Below are positions 57,081 to 64,000 of a stretch of 64,000 nt of DNA, piece by piece; position 1 is the first letter of the stretch; each line of letters opens with the position of its first letter. The translations under genes and the position numbers were made by a program. Under the pieces are notes generated by a model. That model was not told where the DNA came from. It worked only from the letters and a program-made list of their open reading frames with translations, and did no database searches. Source of the DNA: DATAXP01 sp963708675. Lineage in GTDB: Bacteria > Planctomycetota > Planctomycetia > Pirellulales > PNKZ01. The stretch spans positions 4,712,001-4,776,000 of the forward strand of contig CAVPTO010000003.1 in NCBI GenBank assembly GCA_963708675.1. Reading direction: 5' to 3'.

Positions 57081-59936
57081 ATGATGCTGCCATGTCGCGC
57101 TGGAAGGCTTTTCGTCGGGGTCGCAGCCGTCGTGCTGACGACGATCGGCGCGACGCGAGCCGATGACAAACTGACCGAAGCCCGTCGTCTCTGGCTGACC
57201 GGTAAGTATGCCGAGGCTCAGGAAGCCTACGAGGCGGTTGCCGAAGTCGAGCCTGCGGCGGCGGCACTTGGTATCGCCCGCTGCCTGACGAGCACCGGCA
57301 AGCAGTCGCAGGCGGCCGAGACGCTTGCCAAGGCAATTGAAAAACACGCCGATGTCGCCGACTTACATGCCGAGGCGGCCTTGTTGGCTTTGGATCGCGG
57401 CGACGATGCGACGGCCGATCGCGAGGCGGCCGCGGCGCGGGCGATCGACGACGATCATTTGCTTGCGCGCTGGGTGCAAGCCGAGCGAATGCGTCAGACC
57501 GGCAAACTTGCCGAGGCCGACGCCGCATACAAGTGGTTCGTCGATTACTACAACGCCAAGGACGTGTCCGACGCCGAACAACTGCGAATCATCGGCCGCG
57601 CGGCCGCCGAGTTCGCGCGATGGAACCGGTTCAGCGATCAATTCACATTCCTCGTGAACGATCTCTATCCCTCAGCCATCGATGCCGACTCGCAGTTCTG
57701 GCAGGCCCATTACGAAACCGGCCTGCTGTTTCTCGAAAAGTACAACCAGGCCGAAGCCGCCAAGGCATTCAAGGCAGCGCTCGAGATCAACCCCTCGGCG
57801 GCCGACGTCTATGCCGCGATGGCGAGACTCTCGATTCAAAACTACGAGCTGGAAGAAGCACGCCGCCGCGTCGCACGCGCGCGGCAGATCAATCCGCGGC
57901 TGCTCGAGGCCGAGCTGTGCCAGGCCGATTCGCACCTCGCGAACTTCGAAACGGCCGAGGCGATCGATGTTCTCGAAAAGGCTCGAAAGCTGAATCCTCA
58001 TTCGGAGGAGACGCTTGGTCGACTCGCCGCCGCGTTTGCGGTCGTCGACAGCATCAAGGACGACGAAACAGGAACGCGCTTCGGCGAGCTGTGCGAACAG
58101 GCGATTAAACGCAATGAGCATTGCGGTGTGTTCTTCAATGCGGTTGGGGCTTCGTTCGATCTGACGCGCAAATACCCCGCCGCCGCGCGCTACCTCAAAG
58201 TCGCCGTCGAGCGCATGCCGCAACTCACCGAGCCGCGAGGCTCGCTCGGCATGGTTTACATGCGGCTGGGTGAAGAGGTCGAAGCCCGCAAGATGCTCGA
58301 CGAATCGTTCGAGATCGACCCGTTCAACGTGCGAGTCAGCAACACGCTCAAAGTGCTCGAAGTCCTCGACAGCTACGCGGTCATCGAGACCGATCACTTC
58401 GTCATCAAATTCGATCGCGGCAAGGACGAGGTGCTCGCTCGCTATGCGTCGCGCTATTTGGAAGAGACGGTTTATCCCGAGTTGACGAAGAAGTTCGGAT
58501 TCGAGCCCCCGCAGAAATCGCTCTTTGAATTCTTCAATCGCGCGAAGAACACGAGTGGGCACGGTTGGTTTAGCGCTCGCATGGTGGGTCTGCCGTACAT
58601 CGGCACGGTCGGAGCTTGCGCGGGGAAAATGGTCGCAATGGCCAGTCCCGGCGACATGCCGCAGCAATACAACTGGGCTCGCGTCCTCAAGCACGAGTTC
58701 GTACACGTCCTTAACCTGCAACAGAGCAACTTCAACATTCCGCACTGGTACACCGAGGCGCTCGCCGTCGAAAGCGAAGGTTACCCGCGACCGAAATCGT
58801 GGGACGAAATGCTCGCGCAGCGTGTCCCGGCGGGCAAGATGTTCAATCTCGACAACATCAACCTCGCTTTTGTGCGTCCCCGATCGGCCGACGATTGGCA
58901 GATGGCGTACTGCCAGGCTCAGCTCTATGCCCAATACATGCTTGTAATGTACGGAGAAGACGCGCTGGCCAAGATGTTGCAGTGCTATGCCGACAATCTC
59001 GACACGCGAGCCGCATTGAAGCGATCGTTCGACGTCGAACAGAAGAACTTCGAAGAAGGCTATCTCGCCTATGTAAGAGAGATTGTCGCCGACCTGTCGA
59101 TCGAACGTGAAGAAGGCGACGACAAGGCAATGACCTTGGCGCAGTTAATGCGCGCTCACGAAGAAAAGCCCGAGGACGTCAATATCACCGCGAAGCTAGC
59201 CGAGGCTTATCTCGGTCGTAAGAGTTATCCCGAAGCACGCAAATTGGCCGAAAAGGTGCTGGAGAAAAAGCCCGGGCATCCGCTGGCGTCCTACGTCGTG
59301 GCGAAAGTGCGGCTCGTCGTCGGCGACAACGACGAAGCACTAGCCATTCTCGAAAAGGCCGTCGATCGTGAACATCCCGAGCCGAAGTCGCTCGGTCTGC
59401 TGGCGAGTCTGCGCCTCAGCGCCAGCGACTATGACGCAGCCAGCGACCTGTATCGCGCTGCGGCAAGCACCTGGCCGGGCGACACGCAATGGACAAAGGC
59501 GCTAGCGAGGTTGTACCTCAAAACTGGCGACAAGAAGCAACTCGGCGAAGTGTTGGCGAAATTGGCCGACGCGGATGCTGACGACTTCATCATCCGCAAG
59601 AAATTGGCGCACATGGCGCTCGAATCGAAGGATTACAGCCAGGCCTGTCGCTGGGCGACCGACGCCATGCACGTGAACGTTAGCGACGCGGACATTCATC
59701 GCGTGCTCGGCGAGGCAATGGTCGCGGAGAATCAATTCAAGCCTGCGATCGAAGAGTATAAAACCGCCGTGAGCCTCGACGAGAAACAACCTGCCTGGCG
59801 GTTCGCGTTGGCCGACGCCTGTGTTCAAGCGGGCGACACGGATCAGGCGTGTCGCGTGCTTCGCAAGCTCATCGAGTTGCATCCCGACTATCCCGGCGCA
59901 GCCCTGTTGTTGGAAAGCCTCGAGGAGCGCCCGTGA
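57081..59936 (+). CDS. secreted TPR-repeat protein with gluzincin-like domain
   Basis: 951 residues. A signal peptide (CRAGRLFVGVAAVVLTTIGA) is followed by many TPR-like helices, for example ARRLWLTGKYAEAQEAYEAV, HYETGLLFLEKYNQAEAAKA and FKAALEINPSAADVYAAMAR. A central peptidase_MA-type domain has HEFVHVLNLQQSNFNIPHWY and TEALAVESEGYPR (HExxH plus Glu). C-terminal TPRs follow (DEALAILEKAVDREHPEPKS, SACRWATDAMHVN-type). It is a periplasmic scaffold with a protease-like core. It begins a chain of overlapping genes to 64000; the next start GTG 59933 overlaps its stop by four bases. Confidence 0.85.
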   Translation: MMLPCRAGRLFVGVAAVVLTTIGATRADDKLTEARRLWLTGKYAEAQEAYEAVAEVEPAAAALGIARCLTSTGKQSQAAETLAKAIEKHADVADLHAEAALLALDRGDDATADREAAAARAIDDDHLLARWVQAERMRQTGKLAEADAAYKWFVDYYNAKDVSDAEQLRIIGRAAAEFARWNRFSDQFTFLVNDLYPSAIDADSQFWQAHYETGLLFLEKYNQAEAAKAFKAALEINPSAADVYAAMARLSIQNYELEEARRRVARARQINPRLLEAELCQADSHLANFETAEAIDVLEKARKLNPHSEETLGRLAAAFAVVDSIKDDETGTRFGELCEQAIKRNEHCGVFFNAVGASFDLTRKYPAAARYLKVAVERMPQLTEPRGSLGMVYMRLGEEVEARKMLDESFEIDPFNVRVSNTLKVLEVLDSYAVIETDHFVIKFDRGKDEVLARYASRYLEETVYPELTKKFGFEPPQKSLFEFFNRAKNTSGHGWFSARMVGLPYIGTVGACAGKMVAMASPGDMPQQYNWARVLKHEFVHVLNLQQSNFNIPHWYTEALAVESEGYPRPKSWDEMLAQRVPAGKMFNLDNINLAFVRPRSADDWQMAYCQAQLYAQYMLVMYGEDALAKMLQCYADNLDTRAALKRSFDVEQKNFEEGYLAYVREIVADLSIEREEGDDKAMTLAQLMRAHEEKPEDVNITAKLAEAYLGRKSYPEARKLAEKVLEKKPGHPLASYVVAKVRLVVGDNDEALAILEKAVDREHPEPKSLGLLASLRLSASDYDAASDLYRAAASTWPGDTQWTKALARLYLKTGDKKQLGEVLAKLADADADDFIIRKKLAHMALESKDYSQACRWATDAMHVNVSDADIHRVLGEAMVAENQFKPAIEEYKTAVSLDEKQPAWRFALADACVQAGDTDQACRVLRKLIELHPDYPGAALLLESLEERP

Positions 59937-60286
59937 CGAGCAAGCCCGCCAGTGACGACCTCGAAACCGCGAAGCCGACGCCGGCAATCACCTTTGCCGA
60001 GTTCCAGAAGCTCATTCGTCAGATGTACCACGAGAAGGACGTCGCTCGCGGCATCGACGGCACGTTCATGTGGCTGATCGAAGAAGTTGGCGAGCTAGCC
60101 TCGGCACTCCGGAACGGCACGCACGACGAACGACTCGGCGAGTTCGCCGACGTGCTCGCCTGGCTCACGACGATCGCCAACGTCGCCGGCGTCGATCTGA
60201 ACGAAGCAGTTGCACGCAAGTATGGGTCGGGCTGCCCCGGATGCGGACAATTCATCTGCACCTGTGCCGACGCGGAAAAACCATGA
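59933..60286 (+). CDS. MazG-like nucleotide pyrophosphohydrolase
   Basis: 117 residues. Core helices: TFAEFQKLIRQMYHEKDVAR, WLIEEVGELASALRNGT with the metal-binding EExxE, and ERLGEFADVLAWLTTIAN with ExxD. This is the MazG/dCTPase-like all-alpha NTP pyrophosphohydrolase fold, used in housecleaning of nucleotides. The C-terminal tail CPGCGQFICTCADAE adds a four-Cys cluster that could bind zinc. GTG 59933 overlaps the TGA of the TPR gene, and its own TGA overlaps ATG 60283 of the next gene. It is thus translationally embedded in an otherwise envelope-related operon. Confidence 0.88.
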   Translation: MTSKPASDDLETAKPTPAITFAEFQKLIRQMYHEKDVARGIDGTFMWLIEEVGELASALRNGTHDERLGEFADVLAWLTTIANVAGVDLNEAVARKYGSGCPGCGQFICTCADAEKP

Positions 60287-62440
60287 TGCGTGCCCTGCTG
60301 ACCGTTGGGTGCTTGGTCATCGCCGTCGCGCCGGCACGGGCCGCCGATGACCACCTGCCCACCGTCACGACATTCAGTTTCGGCTTCGATGGCCAATACA
60401 AGCTCGGTTGTTGGACGCCATTGAAGGTCAGCGTACGTGGCGTTTCCGAACCCGTGCATGGCGAGTTGTGCGTCGAGTTGCCCGATGGCGACGGCGTTGG
60501 TGTGCGCTACCTCAGCGAGACTATCAATCTGCCCGCGGGTGAAGAGCATGACGTGCTTTGGTACGTGAAGGTCGGCAGGCTGATCAACCAGATGACGATT
60601 CGCGCGCACGCCAGCGGCGACGGGCCGTCGCGTCTGAGATCGCTACGCACGGTGCCGCTGAAGCAACCGCTCGACTTGCAGACGCGACTGGTCTTAAATC
60701 TGGGCCCCGCCATCTGTCCGCCCGAAGAGCTCGAACGCTTCAACACCGTGCTCGTGCAACTCGACAACTGCGACCGCCTTCCCGAGCGATGGATCGGTTA
60801 CGAGGCCGTACATGCGCTGGTGCTCACGACGTCGCAGCCCAAGCTGCTCGATCAGTTGACCGACGACACAGGTCAATATCTCGCCTTCGAAGATTGGCTC
60901 GAAGCGGGGGGGCATGTCCTCATTTGCGGCGGCGTCAGTGGGCAGCACGTGTTGGGCGTCGATTCGCCGCTGGGTCGGTTCATGCCCGGAAAGTTGGGCG
61001 ACCCCGTCGCCTGGCCACGGTTCGACGCACTCGAATCCTACGCCGGCGCCAAGGAGCGCATTACCGCAACGCGCCAGGGCAGCGCCGCAACTCGAGCTCC
61101 CGCGGTTACAAGAGGTGCGAGGCACGATCGAGGCGGCCGAAGGTGATCTGCCGCTTGTCGTGCGATCGCTGCGTGGGCTCGGGCAAGTCACGTACATGGC
61201 GGCGTCGATGGATCAGCCGCCGCTGGCGAACTGGTCGGGCCGCACCGCGTTGGCGGCGCGATTGCTCGGAGTCGAACGACACGAAAACTCTGCATCCACC
61301 GAGTCCCCCGTCGCCGATCGCGCGCGCACTTACGGGATCACCGACTTGGCGGGGCAGTTGTATGCCGCGATTGACCAGTTCGACGGAGTGCGCAGCGTCG
61401 CGTTCTGGCTGCTCGGAACGCTCGCGCTCGCTTATGTCGTGGTCATTGGCCCGCTCGACTACTGGATCGTGGGCCGTGTGTTGCGACGCCCCGAGTTGAC
61501 GTGGCTCACGCTCCCGGTGCTGATTGCCGCGCCGGTGCTCGCCATCGCTTCGGTCGACCTCGCTTTCAAAGGAACGAACGAGCGATTCAATCAAGTCGAC
61601 GTGATCGACGTCGATCTCGATCGCAACGTCCAGCGCGGGACGAGTTGGCTTGCGATCTTCACACCGGGAGCGGATCGTTACGACTTGTGCGTGCATCACT
61701 GCTCGCGCTCTGGCAGCAGCGTGCTCGGCAACGAGGCGCTCTCGTGGTTTGCCCCCCCCGGCGACGGTTGGGGGGGCATGCACTCCTCGGCCGCCGCAGC
61801 CCACGCAATGGCCGAACCCTACACAGCCGACTACGCACTCGAGCACCTGCGTTCGGTTGCAATCGAGGCGGCCAACACGAAAGCCTTCTGCGCTCGTTGG
61901 ACTGGCCCTGCCCCGCCGACCATCGAAGCCACCTTGCGAAAGACGGCCGATGGCGGCCTCGAAGGAAGCATCGAGAACCATCAAGCCGGTCAGCTCGATG
62001 ATGCGATCGTGCTCTTTGGCCGTTTCGGCTACGCGCTCGGTACGATCGCCGCGAATGCCAAGGTCGATATTCCGCGCGAAGAGCGTCGTGATCTCGACGT
62101 GGTGCTCAAACGGTTCCAGGTGGTTCGTAATCAGCAGAACAACAGTTACTTGCAAGCACCCGTGCCTTACGATCCCGCGTCGCTCGAATTGCCCAGCGTC
62201 GTGCAAACGATGATGTTCTACGATGCGCTCGGCGGTCGCCAATACACTGGCATTCCCGACGACCAGCAGGGTTTTGTCGACATGAGCTCCGTCGTTCGCC
62301 AAGGTCGCGCTGTGCTCGTGGCCCATATTGCGGAGGAGGATCGCCTTGGCAGCTCGTGGCATAACCACGGCGATGCCCTCGATCCCGAGCAGCTGCAGTC
62401 GTGGAAGTACTGCCGCATCGTGATGCCTGTGCAACCATGA
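60283..62440 (+). CDS. large exported/membrane protein of unknown function, one frameshift as sequenced
   Basis: Read through one indel it gives about 718 residues. A signal peptide (MMRALLTVGCLVIAVAPARA) is followed by a beta-rich domain (FSFGFDGQYKLGCWTPLKVS) and a glutamine-amidotransferase-like region (WLEAGGHVLICGGVSG). The frame changes near GGG 61077-61079, where dropping one G gives ITATRQ-AAPQLELPRLQEVR. Two membrane helices follow (FWLLGTLALAYVVVIGPLDY, WLTLPVLIAAPVLAIASVD), then a large C-terminal domain. Planctomycete relatives next to ABC ATPases are common, which fits the gene order. ATG 60283 overlaps the stop of the MazG-like gene. Confidence 0.72.
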
Positions 62441-62465
62441 CGTTTCAACTGCGAAGGCGGCGTGC

Positions 62466-63392
62466 GTGATCGAAACTCAAGATCTGACGAAAGTCTACGG
62501 CCAGCTGCGAGCGCTTGACCGACTGACGCTCAAGCTCGAACGCGGCGACGTGTTCGGTTTCATTGGCCCCAACGGCGCTGGCAAAACCACGGCGATGCGC
62601 ATCCTCGCCACGCTTCTTGCCCCCACGCATGGCGAAGCGACGGTTTGCGGCTATTCCATTTACAATGCGCCTGCCGACGTGAGGCGCGTGATCGGTTATA
62701 TGCCCGACTTTTTCGGCGTGTACGACGACATGCGAGTCATCGAATATCTCGAATTCTTCGCCGCGGCGTATCGCATCCGCGGTCACGAACGTCACAAGGT
62801 GTGCAACGAGATGCTCGAACTCGTCGACCTTGGTTACAAGCGCAACGCGCTCGTCACGAGCCTTTCGCGCGGTATGACGCAGCGGCTGGGCCTGGCCCGA
62901 GTGCTGTTGCACGATCCGCAAGTGCTGCTGCTCGACGAGCCGGCGAGTGGCCTCGACCCGCGAGCGCGCATCGAGATTCGCGCACTGCTCAAACGGCTCC
63001 GCGATCTGGGCAAGACGATCATGGTATCGAGTCACATTCTGCCCGAGTTGGCCGACGTGTGTAACCGCATCGGCATCATCGAGCGTGGTCAACTGCTCGT
63101 CGAAAGCGACGTGAACGAAGTCATGCGACGTGTGCGTCGTCAGACGGTGCTGACCATCGCCGTCACCGGCAAGCTCGACCACGCGGCCAATCTGCTCGAA
63201 CAGCATCCGTCGGTCGAAAAGGTTACGGAGCAAAACGAACATCTGATCGTCACGTTGAAGCCCACCGTCGAGGACTACAGCGATCTGCCGTCGTTACTGA
63301 TCGAGAACGGACACAAGCTGACCTTGTTCAAGGAGGAAGACGTCAACCTTGAAACCGCGTTCATGGAACTGACGAAGGGGATCACTGCGTGA
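62466..63392 (+). CDS. ABC transporter ATP-binding protein
   Basis: 308 residues. Walker A GFIGPNGAGKTTAMRIL, Q-loop YMPDFFGVYDDMRV, signature LSRGMTQRLGLARVLLHDPQ and Walker B VLLLDEPASGLDP with the catalytic Glu, then H-loop VSSHILPELADVC, as in CcmA/NatA-type exporters. The C-terminal 80 residues (VEKVTEQNEHLIVTLKPTVE) are the usual extra domain. The permease partner is not in the window; the membrane protein before it or genes after 64000 may supply it. GTG 62466 starts 25 bases after the preceding stop. The stop overlaps GTG 63389 of the next gene. Confidence 0.93.
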   Translation: MIETQDLTKVYGQLRALDRLTLKLERGDVFGFIGPNGAGKTTAMRILATLLAPTHGEATVCGYSIYNAPADVRRVIGYMPDFFGVYDDMRVIEYLEFFAAAYRIRGHERHKVCNEMLELVDLGYKRNALVTSLSRGMTQRLGLARVLLHDPQVLLLDEPASGLDPRARIEIRALLKRLRDLGKTIMVSSHILPELADVCNRIGIIERGQLLVESDVNEVMRRVRRQTVLTIAVTGKLDHAANLLEQHPSVEKVTEQNEHLIVTLKPTVEDYSDLPSLLIENGHKLTLFKEEDVNLETAFMELTKGITA

Positions 63393-64000
63393 GACCAATC
63401 GCGATGTTCGTGATCTTATTCGGCTGCGCTCCGACGTTGTCGGCTGAAGAACCGGTGACGCAACTGGCCAAGCCCGACAAGTTGCTGTTCTCGGATGACT
63501 TTTCGCGTTCCGAACCCGGCGAAGCGTGGAGCGGTTCCGTACGTTCGTTTCGTATCGAAGATGGCGCGTTCATCGTCACGCAACGATCGGATGCCACGCA
63601 CCCGGCCGTTACGCGCGTGACGCCCGAGTTTAAAGACGGCATCATCACGTTCCGCTTTCGATTCGACGGCGCACCGCGATTTGGTGTCGTGTTCAACGAC
63701 AAGACGTATGAGCAGTCGCACGCGGGGCACATCTGCCGCGTGAGCGTGTCACCGACCCAGATTAGCATCGGCGACGATCGAGAAGGTGCGATGAAGCACG
63801 GCATCTACGAGTTGCGACAAGATCCCGCTCGTCGAGCCGAGTACGACGCGCTCGTCGAAAGCCGACAAGCCAAGGCGGCGGTGAAGATCGAGAAGGATCG
63901 TTGGTATTCGATGACCATCGAAATCGTCGACGACGAGATGGCCGTGAGCCTCGACGATCGACCTGTCGTGCAATTCAAGTCACCGGGCATCGGGCACGCC
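63389..64000 (+). CDS. secreted protein, possible lectin-like fold, 3' end outside window
   Basis: An open frame of 204 codons to the window edge with no stop. The start GTG 63389 overlaps the ABC ATPase stop (GTGA). A signal sequence (MRPIAMFVILFGCAPTLSAE) is followed by LLFSDDFSRSEPGEAWSG, then FRIEDGAFIVTQRSD, GIITFRFRFDGAPRFGVVFN and DRWYSMTIEIVDDEMAVSLD. The 'FxDDFxR..., GxW, KDRWYxxxIEI' series is characteristic of DUF1080/concanavalin-like secreted domains common in planctomycetes. It may bind sugar or peptide. The C-terminus and any catalytic domain are unknown. Confidence 0.72.
   Translation, partial: MRPIAMFVILFGCAPTLSAEEPVTQLAKPDKLLFSDDFSRSEPGEAWSGSVRSFRIEDGAFIVTQRSDATHPAVTRVTPEFKDGIITFRFRFDGAPRFGVVFNDKTYEQSHAGHICRVSVSPTQISIGDDREGAMKHGIYELRQDPARRAEYDALVESRQAKAAVKIEKDRWYSMTIEIVDDEMAVSLDDRPVVQFKSPGIGHA

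Noticed and set aside
1..64000. CRISPR array, tRNA, rRNA, integrase or transposase
   Set aside because: No regularly spaced direct repeats, no tRNA-like cloverleaf noticed, and no recombinase motif in any translated frame.

Overview
The window looks like a chromosome segment of a planctomycete, probably a member of the order Pirellulales. It is GC-rich. It carries DUF1573 and DUF4142 proteins, many small secreted proteins with low-complexity Pro/Gln/Ala/Cys tails, a transmembrane Ser/Thr kinase with a periplasmic sensor, a TreS-maltokinase fusion, response regulators ending in ANTAR domains, and many intergenic palindromic repeats. This placement is inference from gene content; no rRNA or other phylogenetic marker is present. 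No tRNA, rRNA, CRISPR array, transposase or prophage was seen.

Layout. 1-10 kb: a barrel protein cut by the left edge, a MATE exporter, an orphan DUF6998/PD-(D/E)xK-like protein, repeat-filled DNA, a small cupin, a DUF1573 protein, OsmC and a membrane Ser/Thr kinase with a Cache-like sensor (two frameshifts as sequenced). 10-27 kb: an HpnI/GT21-like glycosyltransferase, then a storage-sugar and stress block: treS-pep2, glgB (one frameshift), an ANTAR regulator, several tiny stress-type proteins, a Gfo/Idh/MocA oxidoreductase, a second ANTAR regulator and treY (two frameshifts). Glycogen branching (GlgB), maltose/trehalose interconversion plus maltose phosphorylation (TreS-Pep2) and trehalose end-formation on glucans (TreY) are steps of the connected glycogen/trehalose pathways. 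TreZ and GlgE are not in the window.

27-45 kb: an AsmA-like protein, an OB-fold-like secreted protein, an RluA-type pseudouridine synthase, a membrane GTPase, an MFS exporter, a PaaK-like adenylate-forming enzyme, a flavin amine oxidase, DAHP synthase, an SMP-30 lactonase translationally coupled to an alpha/beta hydrolase, a HIRAN protein, a triple-PDZ protein and a MORN-repeat protein. 45-54 kb: yjbQ and an amino-acid permease, separated by an AT-richer foreign-looking gene flanked by a duplicated yjbQ 3' end; a cupin with a beta-helix protein; a DinG-like helicase; and glnB (P-II) behind a sigma-54-type promoter.

54-64 kb: a 41-residue zinc-ribbon protein, an SDR, a HAD phosphatase, and a tightly overlapping operon: TPR/gluzincin protein, MazG-like protein, a large secreted/membrane protein (one frameshift), an ABC ATPase, and a secreted protein cut by the right edge.

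Two themes run through the window. First, six single-base indels break four otherwise intact large genes, at least four of them in short homopolymers; this looks more like uncorrected sequencing error than decay. Second, at least six families of palindromic repeats fill the gaps, including a MITE-like element with a nested inner palindrome.
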